DNA of 64,000 nt from Paenibacillus amylolyticus (GCF_003719335.1 NZ_RIAS01000006.1:62001-126000), one strand, 5' to 3'. Counted from the first letter of the stretch, positions 17,915-27,479 are shown. Translations and numbers: made by a program. The notes: generated by a model not told the origin, from the sequence alone.

Positions 17915-18079
17915 GTCAATCTTCGCCCTCCATATCATCATTGACCCTTATCCGCATTGTGCAGATCTTGCTGGCCAGACCACCCCCACGCTAAGCTAAA
18001 ACTGGTGTCTGTTTAGAATCATTTCAAATTATTGTAACGCTTTAGTACCCAAACTCAAAATGATCGTCTGCCATCCTCA

Positions 18080-18108
18080 TTGAACGCCTTTACAACGCAA
18101 GATATAAT
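18080..18108 (+). promoter_or_regulatory. SigA-type promoter of the DUF72 gene
   Basis: TTGAAC (18080-18085) and TATAAT (18103-18108) are separated by exactly 17 bases, a near-consensus housekeeping promoter, 57 bases before the DUF72 start codon. Confidence 0.75.
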
Positions 18109-18165
18109 GTTAGATATATCATGCTCCTGCGAATCGGTTAAATACATACAACAGGAGGTGTTCTT

Positions 18166-19041
18166 ATGATTCGTATCGGACTTACGGGATGGGGCGATCA
18201 AGAAGATCTCTATCCAAACCGTACCCAAGCGAAGGACAAGCTTCGTCTGTACGGACAATATTTCTCCACGGTGGAGGTAGACAGTTCCTTCTACGCTGTG
18301 CAGCCTCGCGACCGTATGGCCCGCTGGGCTGCGGAAACGCCTGAATCATTTTCATTTATCGTGAAAGCCTATCAGGGAATGACGGGACATCTACGTGGCA
18401 AGCCGTATTTTACCAGTACGTCCGAGATGTACAAAGCTTTTCGTGAATCGCTTGAACCTGTGATCGAAGCAGGTAAAATGCAGGCTGCCTTGTTTCAATA
18501 TCCACCCTGGTTTGAATGCAACCGGGACAATGTCAATGAACTACGGGAAGTGAAGCTCCGTATGGAAGGTATTCCATGCGCAATCGAGTTTCGTCACCAA
18601 AGCTGGTATGCAGGCAATATGCGTGAGCGCACGCTTTATTTTCTAAAAGAGCAAGGATGGATTCATAGTGTCTGTGATGAACCCCAGGCAGGGCCAGGCT
18701 CTATTCCCATTGTGCCCATCGCAACGGATTCCCGGATGACACTCGTTCGCATGCATGGACGCAACGTATCCGGCTGGCAGCAAAACGGCGCACCCAACTG
18801 GCGTGAGACACGTTATCTGTACCGTTACAACGAACAGGAACTGTCGGAATGGAAAGTTTATCTGGAACAGTTGCAGGAGCAGAGCGAGGATGTGTTTGTT
18901 ATTTTCAACAATAACTCTGCCGGAGATGCTGCAACCAACGCCCAGATGATGATGGAACTGCTAGATCAGCCTATCAAACCATTCCCCGACCGCACCGAGC
19001 CAGAGAAGGAAGAAGGCCCCGAGCAGCTGGAGTTATTTTAG
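18166..19041 (+). CDS. DUF72 family protein (YunF/YecE-like)
   Basis: This 291-residue protein belongs to the DUF72 family, a TIM-barrel-like fold of unknown reaction. Visible signatures are the N-terminal IGLTGWGD segment, VEVDSSFYAVQP, FSFIVKAYQ, AIEFRHQSWY, the arginine- and histidine-containing TLVRMHGRN and the C-terminal VFIVFNNNSAGDAATNA. The AGGAGGTG site and the near-consensus promoter make this a well-supported single gene. The C-terminal 25 residues are acidic and likely flexible. Confidence 0.9.
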   Translation: MIRIGLTGWGDQEDLYPNRTQAKDKLRLYGQYFSTVEVDSSFYAVQPRDRMARWAAETPESFSFIVKAYQGMTGHLRGKPYFTSTSEMYKAFRESLEPVIEAGKMQAALFQYPPWFECNRDNVNELREVKLRMEGIPCAIEFRHQSWYAGNMRERTLYFLKEQGWIHSVCDEPQAGPGSIPIVPIATDSRMTLVRMHGRNVSGWQQNGAPNWRETRYLYRYNEQELSEWKVYLEQLQEQSEDVFVIFNNNSAGDAATNAQMMMELLDQPIKPFPDRTEPEKEEGPEQLELF

Positions 19042-19216
19042 ACACTGGGATATGTGATGCCTGTTCAGTATCGCCAGGAAGCCCATAAAAAAGTTGTCTG
19101 ATTTAATGTTGACAATCCAAAGCGAGAAGAGAAAGATAGTAAATTTGGACTCACCTATAGTTAAATCAGTTAGTGTTCATATCAGAACTCAAAATATTTA
19201 AAATAAATAACCTAAA

Positions 19217-19240
19217 AAGGTGCCTCTGTTGAGGCACCTT
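19217..19240. terminator. Hairpin terminator between convergent genes
   Basis: A perfect 10-bp stem AAGGTGCCTC / GAGGCACCTT with a TGTT loop. On the minus strand it is followed by TTT and a T-rich stretch, so it mainly serves the secreted stalk-domain gene; the plus-strand side has few T residues. Confidence 0.7.
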
Positions 19241-19327
19241 ATCTTGAAAAGAGCTTTCGTCGTTTTCTATAGGAGTAAGAGTATATTCTCGAAATCCCCT
19301 CTCCCGATTGGCCACTCTCGGCTACTC

Positions 19328-21337
19328 CTAAAGCCTATTTTTACTAAACTCAGGGAGTTTTAATGTAAAACCCAAATGTGAATGTTCTACAACTTCATTG
19401 TCTGGCTCAGGAAATGCAAAAGTCAATATTCCCTCTTCAAATACACGCTCTGGTAAAGCAGCAGTTGTATACTCCTTTCCTGTAACCTTAACTGGTAGCT
19501 CCATAAGAACCTTACTACTGTCTCTACTAGTGATGTATATCTGTAAGTTCTCGCCGTATGAATCAAATGGAGAGAAACTGAAGCTCAAACTACGATTATG
19601 GTTTAATACAGCCTTGACACCTCTAAAACTCGCACGATCTGAGTTTTTTTGAGTAAATGATGTCTCTGTTGCAATAAATCCACCAGATCCGTCCTCAGAC
19701 TTCTTGAGACGTTTTAGAATGGCTTGAAACTCAGGTGTTTCTTCCTTCATAGCTGCTTCAGTTTTTCTTAATTCGTCACTAATTAGAATCTCATAACTCA
19801 TCGAATGCATACCGACTTGAGCAACTTTTAATCCTAGCTCCTTATTCCATTGTCCTAGTGGAAGGAATACTTTCCCTTTAACAATCAGTCTCTTACTTTG
19901 GCTAACGGCTAGCTTACTTGTCCGATCAAGACGCTTAAACAAGTAGGTCTTATCCTTCTCTTCCAACTGGACATGGAATGCATTCATAAACTCCTTCAGC
20001 GGAACGTAATAGAGTCCATTCATATAGAACGTGGGCTGTCCTTCATAATGCAGAACCCCTTCACCAGACGTTACCGCAACGGGTAGTGTCAAAAAGAAAA
20101 GATCATCATAGGTGAAGGAATCCAGATAGTTTGCCCAATCTTGATATTGAGAGTACTCAATCTTAAAATGTTTTCCTTCCGGTATGTAATAGAAAGATGG
20201 CGGATACGCACCAGGATTAGAAAAATAATATTCCATGATATAGAGATCATCTGAAAGCCATTGAATTCCTGTGACATTCGTATTATACGAAGATTTGTAT
20301 TTCTGAACTTGTACCATCGTTTTTAAATCATAAACATATATCGTACTTGCTTGTGTCCGTTTGAAATGATACGAGGGATCTACATTTATAACTAAATACT
20401 TTCCCCCTGGAGATACAAAGGTATCCAACTCATAAGCCTTTCCATTAAACAAAGATACCGCTTTTCCATTTCGAGTAGCAGTCACATTCCATTGATATGG
20501 AGTGTTCATCTGAAAACTACTCTGGTTCCATTTTATTTTCGTACCTCCTGCCATGAAGCTTTTGGAAGAAGCTTGCCTTGCATCTTCGATCACATTATTT
20601 TTAGTGACTTTAACGGCTTTACCTTTGACTCCGCCAAATTCGATATTGTAGCAGCTCGTATACTGGTATTTAGGACAGTAGACGCCAAATGTCTGAGAGG
20701 CCGGAGCCGGTGAAAGACTAAAGGTGGTGTCAGTCACATCCTTGGAAGTGATAAGTTTCCCCCCTGACAACACTTGCTTGTTATTTTCCAAGGAGTAGTA
20801 TTGAACACCCTCTTTGTCTGACTCTACAGAGTACAATCCGAGCTGAACGGCATCTAGCTGTACGCTTTTCTGAGTCGGGATCTCTTTTATCTTTCTGAGC
20901 GTAAGGTTGGAATAGTCAAACTCGTAGATGATGTTTACTCCATTTTTCCCCTTCAGGGTACTTTGTACTGCAACGGTGTAAGCCTTGATTCCTTTAGGTG
21001 TATCCACAACTACACCATCTTGATGATTGAAACCGTTTGTGGAATCAAACTCGTAGTACGATGGAAGCAAAGAAGGATCGGTAAAGTTGTATTCGTTGAT
21101 CTTTTGCATCCCGGTAGCGAAACTGATTCGATTGGTTCGGATCGTAACTTGCTTGTTTTTTTGGTCAAACATGTAGGTCGACCTATCTCTAATCTTTTCA
21201 GTTCCACTTTTAACAGTGGATGAGCTAGTTATGTCTTCATTCGCACCTAAAGCATACGTATTACCTTCAAAAACGGTGAGTAGAGATATAATTAGCAGTA
21301 AGACCGACGGTAAAAATAATCGAGTAATGGATTTCAT
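19328..21337 (-). CDS. Secreted protein with copper-amine-oxidase-like stalk domain
   Basis: This 669-residue exported protein has an N-terminal signal peptide (about residues 1-30, MKSITRLFLPS then a hydrophobic stretch). The first 400 residues contain repeated beta-strand-rich segments, such as STIYVYDLKTM and ITGIQWLSDDL-like patterns, resembling a beta-propeller. Around residues 430-520 is a stalk-domain-like segment with FYMNGLYYVPLKEFMNAF, AVSQSKRLIVKGKVFLPL and the terminal KVAQVG. Such domains are common in Paenibacillus surface proteins. No enzyme motif is visible and I propose no function. It is close to the WG-repeat gene, and the two may be co-regulated. Confidence 0.7.
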   Translation of the reverse strand: MKSITRLFLPSVLLLIISLLTVFEGNTYALGANEDITSSSTVKSGTEKIRDRSTYMFDQKNKQVTIRTNRISFATGMQKINEYNFTDPSLLPSYYEFDSTNGFNHQDGVVVDTPKGIKAYTVAVQSTLKGKNGVNIIYEFDYSNLTLRKIKEIPTQKSVQLDAVQLGLYSVESDKEGVQYYSLENNKQVLSGGKLITSKDVTDTTFSLSPAPASQTFGVYCPKYQYTSCYNIEFGGVKGKAVKVTKNNVIEDARQASSKSFMAGGTKIKWNQSSFQMNTPYQWNVTATRNGKAVSLFNGKAYELDTFVSPGGKYLVINVDPSYHFKRTQASTIYVYDLKTMVQVQKYKSSYNTNVTGIQWLSDDLYIMEYYFSNPGAYPPSFYYIPEGKHFKIEYSQYQDWANYLDSFTYDDLFFLTLPVAVTSGEGVLHYEGQPTFYMNGLYYVPLKEFMNAFHVQLEEKDKTYLFKRLDRTSKLAVSQSKRLIVKGKVFLPLGQWNKELGLKVAQVGMHSMSYEILISDELRKTEAAMKEETPEFQAILKRLKKSEDGSGGFIATETSFTQKNSDRASFRGVKAVLNHNRSLSFSFSPFDSYGENLQIYITSRDSSKVLMELPVKVTGKEYTTAALPERVFEEGILTFAFPEPDNEVVEHSHLGFTLKLPEFSKNRL

Positions 21338-21509
21338 TATGTAGTTCCCTTTCCAAGTTCATTTTGATGCGTTGTGTGTCTAAACCAATTCAACCGGGTT
21401 CTGAGATGGTATCTTGTCTTGGCTCCCATACAACGAATCATATGAAAGCCAATGACATGGTAACTATACTACGGCTCATAATCCCAAAACACTGATGTAA
21501 CGAAAAGAT

Positions 21510-23141
21510 CTAACCTTCAAAACCTGAGCGGAATACTTCTTTTCCTTTTGCATTGAAAATAACATACTGACTCTTCTTCCCTACCGGAACCCCGCTGTAC
21601 ATTCCGTCACCAAGGTAGTTTACCATGGAATATGCTGGGAATATCCGTTTACCCGTTTTAATATTGATTGATGCCGAGATTGAACCATCTTTAGCTTTTA
21701 ATGCATATTGGACTGTTGCGATCGGATCAATATCGTGATAATAGTCGGTACGATCAAGATCAATCATTTCGTATTTCACATCCATCACGATGTTCCCTCG
21801 ACTATCTACAATCCCATAGCTTTTATTTAACTTTACTCGGTATAGTGGATTATTTGTGGTCAATTTCTCAATCTGGTTATTCATGTAATTCGTTCGCTCA
21901 ATAAGTGGAATCATTTCATCGTACTTCGTAGCTAATATGGACTCACCACGAGTTCCGATCAATCCATACTTACCATTCTTACGAATGACCGCACTTCCCG
22001 CTTGAAACAGATTAGCCTCTTCGTACTGAGCGGGTATTTTAATGTCTCCATTCTTCGAAACATATCCCCATTTTTGATTAACTTTCACAGCCGCCAGATC
22101 TTCTGAAAAAGCCTGCATATCTGTATAACTGGACTCAAATAGTAGGGTTTGATCCTTTTTATAAAAAGTCCACCCGGAACTTTCATCTTTCATATCTCTT
22201 ACCGCGTAACTTCCATCTCCTGAAAGGATAACCTTTTGGTCACTTTGAGGTTCTACAACCATACGCCCGGATACATCCACGATGCCTTCGCCATTGTGTT
22301 GGATTTTCCAAAGTCCACTCTGTGGCTCGCCTGACTTGGAATAATATTCATTTAACGAAACAATTAATCCATCTTGCCTCACAATAGCGCTATGGTTATC
22401 GCGGCGGAGCCCCCAATCTAATGTATTACCTTTAAATTCAATTTTGTTTTGGAACTCTGCAGGTACCACGAGCTGACCCTTATAATTCATACTCCCCCAC
22501 AGTCCATCGATCTTTACGGGAAATACCCCTGATTTACGATAATCTATTCTATAATCTATTTCTTCGATGTTAAATGTCGTTAGTAATTTCCCTTTGGTAT
22601 TGATTAATGCCCACTTACCATTCTTTTTTACCATTGCGACTTGATTGTAAAAGCCTGTTCCTTCTTCATATGTAGGAGAAATAACAAATTTGCCTTTAGT
22701 ATTCAGGTAACCAATCTTCCCATTTTTCTTAGCGATGGCCAGCCCATAATCAAACCAGCTAATATATTCAATGCTTTTGTCCTGAAATATCACTTTACCT
22801 TTATTATTTATTAACTGATTTCTATTTACGACTGCTACACCCTGATTGAACGCATCTCTTGCTAATTGAAACTGTGGCTTAATAACAAATTTGCCCTGAT
22901 AATTGATGAATCCCCACTTCCAGTTTTGACGAACCGGGATGAGTCCATTGGCAGCTCGATCAGTAAACCACAGATGGCTTAATCCCACATGTTCCTGTTG
23001 CTTGTCCCACTCATGATAAGCTGGTTCATTTGTTGCTAGCGCAACCCTCGGCAACATAAGTACTGACGCAATAAGTACCAAGAACGAAATGCCAAGAATT
23101 GTAGTGAATTTTTGATATGCTGGTCTTTTCTGCAACACCAT
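21510..23141 (-). CDS. Secreted WG-repeat protein
   Basis: This 543-residue protein has an N-terminal membrane/signal segment (about residues 14-36) and then about nine WG-type repeats spread over the rest. Examples are NWKWGFINYQGKFVIKPQF, NGKIGYLNTKGKFVISPTY, NQKWGYVSKNGDIKIPAQY and NGKYGLIGTRGESILATKY. WG repeats form beta-rich arrays of unknown role, often in exported proteins. No catalytic domain is visible. It is followed at a distance of 170 bases by the stalk-domain gene on the same strand. Confidence 0.85.
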   Translation of the reverse strand: MVLQKRPAYQKFTTILGISFLVLIASVLMLPRVALATNEPAYHEWDKQQEHVGLSHLWFTDRAANGLIPVRQNWKWGFINYQGKFVIKPQFQLARDAFNQGVAVVNRNQLINNKGKVIFQDKSIEYISWFDYGLAIAKKNGKIGYLNTKGKFVISPTYEEGTGFYNQVAMVKKNGKWALINTKGKLLTTFNIEEIDYRIDYRKSGVFPVKIDGLWGSMNYKGQLVVPAEFQNKIEFKGNTLDWGLRRDNHSAIVRQDGLIVSLNEYYSKSGEPQSGLWKIQHNGEGIVDVSGRMVVEPQSDQKVILSGDGSYAVRDMKDESSGWTFYKKDQTLLFESSYTDMQAFSEDLAAVKVNQKWGYVSKNGDIKIPAQYEEANLFQAGSAVIRKNGKYGLIGTRGESILATKYDEMIPLIERTNYMNNQIEKLTTNNPLYRVKLNKSYGIVDSRGNIVMDVKYEMIDLDRTDYYHDIDPIATVQYALKAKDGSISASINIKTGKRIFPAYSMVNYLGDGMYSGVPVGKKSQYVIFNAKGKEVFRSGFEG

Positions 23142-23326
23142 ATTCCTCCATATAAAAGTATTGTTCTTACTCTTTCATTAATACATAAGTAAAAAGAACT
23201 ATCAATAACTTAATGGATCAAAGGAGTTAATTTTTGCGATGTATATTGAAGCTCCACTAGTATGTATCAAGAGTTGCGTACATAATGACAGTTGAATTCT
23301 TCTCCGAATATACCCTACTGACATAA

Positions 23327-23361
23327 TAAAAGCGCTCTAACATAAAAGTTAGAGCACTTTT
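23327..23361. terminator. Hairpin terminator
   Basis: AAAAGCGCTCTAAC and GTTAGAGCACTTTT form a long stem with one mismatch around an ATAAAA loop; both flanks carry T runs on the relevant strand. It starts two bases past the stop of the small membrane ORF on the minus strand. Confidence 0.75.
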
Positions 23362-23363
23362 GT

Positions 23364-23594
23364 TCACAAAAAGAAAATCAGAACGGGATGTTCTAGTTCA
23401 AAAGCTAGAAGCCTCTTTGGTAGTTCCATCCCTGCAATCTTTGCTACTACAAAATTTAGATAACTAATGATGAGATGAAACAAATACATCCATAAAAAGA
23501 GTAACCCAAACACAACGAATCCACCCTGATCGCTTATGCTGTCTGAGGTCGAGACTATTGTATTGTTTGTATTGGTAACGAAAAAACCGTACAA
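23364..23594 (-). CDS. Possible small membrane protein or gene remnant
   Basis: A 76-residue frame starts at a TTG without a convincing ribosome binding site. Its second half is strongly hydrophobic, with one or two predicted membrane segments (FVVFGLLFLWMYLFHLIISY), and ends EHPVLIFFL just before a terminator hairpin, which favours a real gene end. The missing start signal suggests the N-terminus has been lost. I do not recognise a family. Confidence 0.3.
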   Translation of the reverse strand: MYGFFVTNTNNTIVSTSDSISDQGGFVVFGLLFLWMYLFHLIISYLNFVVAKIAGMELPKRLLAFELEHPVLIFFL

Positions 23595-23994
23595 TGCACT
23601 TAAAATGAATGAAGTACGGTTACATTGATTACCAACTCCCTTTCATTTTCCCCATATCCAATGCTCCCTTATGTACGTCGTTTACGCATAATGTACTCTC
23701 AACGCAGTTAAGCCACAAACCCTGATGCAATAAGGTTTTAAAAAGATTAACTATAGGATCGCTATTGTACCCGTTCCCTCTCAAATGTTAGTGAACTCAG
23801 CATGCCACTAGGTGTTCATATCGTGTGTAACTTCAAAAACAGGTGCTCTTCCACTGATGGGACTACACGAAATCTGATTTAGAACCAGAACATAAGATCA
23901 CAGAGTATTGCATTGAAAAATAACAGCAAGATATTTGTAAATAACTCAACTTACTCGTGTAGAGTGGACAGCGAAAAATAACGTTTAAACCGTC

Positions 23995-24345
23995 TCACAA
24001 ACGAAAATGTTCCGTAATTCCGCACTGTGAGCTTAGGGTTCGCACCTCAGGATAAACAGTTCTAATTCGATTAAAAGCATCATTTGAATAGCGCTCTTTA
24101 AAAGCTTTAGATATCCAAACACTGCGTATTTCCATCAACGGATCAGGTAAAATAAAAAGCTCGGATGTTATTGCAGTGAGCTTACGTTGATCCAACAGAT
24201 AAAAAAGCTACTCCTCTGTGGTCGTTATACGTCCAACCATACTTTTCTAATTGATGAAGTATAGTCATAGCTGACATAGACTCGGATAAATTTATCTCAA
24301 TAGATGCTGAGACAGACACTAACTCATCTTTGCCCCTTTATGGGA
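23995..24345 (-). pseudogene. Probable frameshifted gene remnant, unknown family
   Basis: On the minus strand one frame reads a protein-like stretch (DELVSVSASIEINLSESM, later EKYGWTYNDHRGVAFLSVG) and stops near 24190. A second frame then continues with DQRKLTAITSELFILPDPLM to a stop at 23995. The two pieces abut in a way that suggests one gene broken by a frameshift. No start codon with a ribosome binding site is visible. The family is not recognised. Confidence 0.35.
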
Positions 24346-24442
24346 ACCCAGCATTTAGGAAGCATTTTTTAACCAATGTTTTATTAACAGGGCAAAATGG
24401 ATTACAATAGATTGAAAGCAGATTTGAAGGAGGCCTTTTTCA

Positions 24443-25801
24443 ATGAACGAACAAGCATATTTTGAGCAAAACCGGGACAAACATCTGGCAGAACTGAACG
24501 AATGGTTATCCATTCCAAGTATTTCCGCCATTTCTGAGCATAAAGAAGACATTCAACGTGCGGCACAATGGGCAGCGGATGCACTTACACGTGCGGGTAT
24601 GGAAAATGTCGAGATTATCCAAACGGCTGGCCATCCCATTGTTTATGCAGACCACCTGCACGCACCGGGCAAACCAACAGCCCTGATCTATGGACACTAT
24701 GATGTACAACCTGTTGATCCGCTTAACCTGTGGGAGACGCCACCTTTCGAACCAACGATTCGTGATGGGAAGCTGTATGCCCGGGGTGCAACGGATGATA
24801 AAGGACAAATTTTTATACATATCAAAGCCGTCGAAGCACTGATTGCCGAAAATAAAGAGTTGCCGATTAACGTGAAATTCTGCATCGAAGGCGAAGAGGA
24901 AATCTCCAGTCCGAACCTGCCAATCTATCTCAACGATCATACGGACAAACTGAGAGCAGACATGGTGTTAATCTCGGATACATCCCTTTTGGAAAAAGGA
25001 AAACCTGCTATCTCCACGGGCCTGCGCGGCCTGTGCTCGATGCATGTGGATCTGTTCACCGCCAATACCGACCTGCACTCCGGTTCCTTCGGCGGCGGTG
25101 TCCCGAATGCGCTTCATGCCCTCGTCTCCCTGCTGGCATCTTTGCACGATGAGCAAGGCCGCGTGAGCGTGGATGGATTCTATGATGGCGTTCTGCCGTT
25201 GTCTCCAGGGATGAGAGAAGAATTCGTGAAGCAAGGCTTCAATGAAGAACAGCTTCGTCAAGATCTCGGACTGGAGCAATTGTATGGTGAGGAAGGGTAT
25301 TCCTTTGTAGAACGTGTCGGCGCCCGCCCAACACTCGAATTGAACGGCGTATGGGGCGGTTTCCAGGGCGAGGGCAGTAAAACCGTTATTCCGAAAGAAG
25401 CTCACGCTAAAATCACGTGCCGTCTTGTCGCTGACCAAGATCCGCAGCATGTATTAGATAGCATCGAAGCTCACCTGCGTGCACACGTCCAACCAGGAGC
25501 GACATTGCAGATCAAACAAATTGAGAAGGCTTTTGCGTTCAATACCGACCCGACTGATCCGATCCTGCAAAAAGCCGCAGACGCTTACGAAAAAGTATAT
25601 GGCGTGCGTGCCCTATTCACCAAGGACGGCGGCTCCATTCCAATCGTTGAGAAGCTTTCCCGCGTGCTTGGCGTGCCTGCCGTGATGATGGGCTTTGGTC
25701 TGCCAGACGAAAATCTGCATGCACCAAACGAACATTTTAACCTGGAGAACTTTGATAAAGGGTTGCTGACGGTCGTGGAATTTATGAAAAGCTTGGCTTA
25801 A
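24443..25801 (+). CDS. M20-family zinc dipeptidase
   Basis: This 452-residue cytoplasmic metallopeptidase is of the CNDP/DapE-like M20 type and cleaves dipeptides or similar small amides. Metal and catalytic residues are visible: YGHYDVQP (His and catalytic Asp), ARGATDDKGQ (bridging Asp), IEGEEEISS (Glu general base and ligand), LISDTS (Asp ligand) and the C-terminal NLHAPNEHF (His ligand). The lid/dimerisation domain lies in the middle (LHSGSFGGGVPNALHAL). An AAGGAGG site precedes the ATG. Downstream is a terminator after a tandem repeat block. The substrate is not deducible. Confidence 0.93.
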   Translation: MNEQAYFEQNRDKHLAELNEWLSIPSISAISEHKEDIQRAAQWAADALTRAGMENVEIIQTAGHPIVYADHLHAPGKPTALIYGHYDVQPVDPLNLWETPPFEPTIRDGKLYARGATDDKGQIFIHIKAVEALIAENKELPINVKFCIEGEEEISSPNLPIYLNDHTDKLRADMVLISDTSLLEKGKPAISTGLRGLCSMHVDLFTANTDLHSGSFGGGVPNALHALVSLLASLHDEQGRVSVDGFYDGVLPLSPGMREEFVKQGFNEEQLRQDLGLEQLYGEEGYSFVERVGARPTLELNGVWGGFQGEGSKTVIPKEAHAKITCRLVADQDPQHVLDSIEAHLRAHVQPGATLQIKQIEKAFAFNTDPTDPILQKAADAYEKVYGVRALFTKDGGSIPIVEKLSRVLGVPAVMMGFGLPDENLHAPNEHFNLENFDKGLLTVVEFMKSLA

Positions 25802-25840
25802 CAATTAAAACGGATGTGGGGCGCGCTTGTGTAGACGTTC

Positions 25841-26315
25841 CGGTGGCGAATCGTTCTTTCGATCGCTGTTATTCCCAGATTTCTTTGTTTCCCTTTCCGA
25901 AGGGAGAAATCCGGGAATAAAGGCGAGCGCTTCGCTTCTTTAGAATCGATTTCGCCCCCTCCACTACGTTATGCGCGTTCCCATAAGTCGTTTTAAAAAC
26001 GTAATCTAGCTTTTACAGGGATGTGGAGAATAAAACAGGGCACGTGTGAGTGTTCGTTCCGGTGGCGAATCGTTCTTTCGATCGCTGTTATTCCCAGATT
26101 TCTTTGTTTCCCTTTCCGAAGGGAGAAATCCGGGAATAAAGGCGAGCGCTTCGCTTCTTTAGAATCGATTTCGCCCCCTCCACTACGTTATGCGCGTTCC
26201 CATAAGTCGTTTTAAAAACGTAATCCAGCTTTTACAGGGATGTGTAGAATAAAACAGGGCACGTGTGAGTGTTCGTTCCGGTGGCGAATCGTTTTCTTTC
26301 GATCGCTGTTATTCT
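25841..26315. repeat. Tandem 219-bp palindromic intergenic repeat (two copies plus a partial third)
   Basis: The sequence starting CGGTGGCGAATCG recurs at 25841, 26060 and 26279, an exact period of 219 bases. The first two copies are complete and differ at only a few bases that I can see (such as TAATCTAGC versus TAATCCAGC); the third stops after about 36 bases. Each unit contains nested inverted repeats (ATTCCCAGATTTC with its GAAATCCGGGAAT partner, and GAATCG/CGATTC segments). It encodes no supported protein and resembles a structured intergenic repeat element. Confidence 0.85.
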
Positions 26316-26338
26316 CGCTTCAATAATGTAATAACGTC

Positions 26339-26376
26339 AAAACGGTGGCCTAAACGGTCATCGTTTTTATTTTTCT
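26339..26376 (+). terminator. Terminator downstream of the dipeptidase gene
   Basis: AAAACGGTGGCC and GGTCATCGTTTT pair completely with G-U wobbles around TAAAC and run into a T-rich tail on the plus strand. Confidence 0.75.
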
Positions 26377-26380
26377 GTGT

Positions 26381-26398
26381 TTGCAGTGATCATTGCAA
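26381..26398. promoter_or_regulatory. Candidate operator palindrome upstream of the TetR-family gene
   Basis: TTGCAGTGATCATTGCAA is an 18-bp palindrome with a single mismatched pair, about 100 bases upstream of the regulator start. Such sites are typical TetR operators, but binding is inference. Confidence 0.35.
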
Positions 26399-26439
26399 TA
26401 CCATATTTAGGTAAAATGTGGTAGTCTTCTTATGTACAT

Positions 26440-26467
26440 TTGCAGTAGTAAACTAACGTCGTATGAT
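26440..26467 (+). promoter_or_regulatory. Candidate promoter of the TetR-family gene
   Basis: TTGCAG (26440-26445) and TATGAT (26462-26467) are 16 bases apart. The pair is flanked by inverted GTAGTC (26421) and GACTAC (26467) hexamers that could be a second operator. Confidence 0.4.
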
Positions 26468-26498
26468 GACTACAATCTGAATGATGAGGTGAACGGTA

Positions 26499-27071
26499 AT
26501 GTCTGCTTCCCATTTGACCAAAACCGCGCTGGCTCATTCACTTAAATGCCTGATGGAACACATGCCTCTCAATAAAATTACAGTGAAACATCTGGTGGAT
26601 GGCTGCGGTGTAAACCGGCAAACGTTTTATTATCATTTTCAAGATATTTATGCCCTGCTTGGATGGATTTACGAAACGGAAGCGGTGGAAAGTATCCATG
26701 AATATCGCAGTTATGATACCTGGACAGAAGGGTTCTACAAAATTTTCTGTTACATCGAAAATAATAAGGCCTTTTGCTGCAATACACTGGAATCCCTTGG
26801 ACGTTCTCATCTGGATGGTTATCTCTATCAAGTGACACATGATCTGATTATGGGTGTCATTGATGAGCTGGCTTGCGGAGTCAAGGTTCGCGGAGAGGAT
26901 AAAGAGTTTATTGCCAATTTCTATACGCTGGCTTTCACGGGCCTCATTATCCAATGGATGCGGAATGACATGAAAGAACCACCCAAACAGATCATCGACA
27001 AGTTGAGCGAACTGATTGAAGGAAATGTAGTCAGAGCACTGTATAAGTATGAGCATAAGTATCAGCACTGA
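26499..27071 (+). CDS. TetR/AcrR-family regulator (DhaS-like)
   Basis: This 190-residue protein has an N-terminal helix-turn-helix. TKTALAHSLKCLMEHMPLNK leads into ITVKHLVDGCGVNRQTFYYHF, the recognition region. The C-terminal ligand domain is the type found in DhaS-like regulators. A GAGGTGAACG site precedes the ATG. It is a single gene ended by its own terminator. The oleate hydratase gene lies 400 bases downstream on the same strand and might be a target, but there is no direct evidence. Confidence 0.88.
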   Translation: MSASHLTKTALAHSLKCLMEHMPLNKITVKHLVDGCGVNRQTFYYHFQDIYALLGWIYETEAVESIHEYRSYDTWTEGFYKIFCYIENNKAFCCNTLESLGRSHLDGYLYQVTHDLIMGVIDELACGVKVRGEDKEFIANFYTLAFTGLIIQWMRNDMKEPPKQIIDKLSELIEGNVVRALYKYEHKYQH

Positions 27072-27196
27072 TTAAAGAATAAAAGAACGAATAAGCGTGC
27101 AGATAAGAGAAAAAAGTTAAATTAACAAAAATAGAGGTACGATTAAATTATACCAGCAGAAACGAATAAATTTGAAAAGGCGTAGAAGGCAAATAA

Positions 27197-27235
27197 CAAG
27201 CGGCCATCCCGTTAAGGATGTGCAGCTTGTTTTTC
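27197..27235 (+). terminator. Terminator of the TetR-family gene
   Basis: CAAGC...CATCC pairs with GGATG...GCTTG around CGTTAA and is followed by TTTTT on the plus strand. The 240 bases from here to the next gene hold no other supported feature. Confidence 0.75.
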
Positions 27236-27479
27236 TATGATCGCGTCTATCATCGGGCGAATTACCCTATACCAGGAATTCAGAAATTGCCCTATTAATA
27301 TGGATAAAGTATACACGATTAGCATCAAGCCATCGCTCGATCTCCCGACCTAAAACTAGACATTTTTCCAAAAGTGACTAAAAAACAGACAGCTGTCTTC
27401 TTTTGATCATACCTTCTTTCCCGGTGCAGGTTTACATTGGAAATGTGAAGAACACACCATCTTTTGGAGGCGATTGATC

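Larger units (their letters stand above)
23142..24442. other. 1.3 kb low-coding region with decayed fragments
   Basis: This stretch carries two weak minus-strand frames annotated separately, one hairpin terminator and otherwise AT-rich sequence without supported genes. Its composition and broken frames suggest decay between the WG-repeat gene and the dipeptidase gene. A ribosome binding site for the dipeptidase lies at its right end. Confidence 0.4.

Noticed and set aside
26021..26215. Plus-strand 64-residue frame
   Set aside because: It lies entirely within the tandem palindromic repeat and has no start signals.
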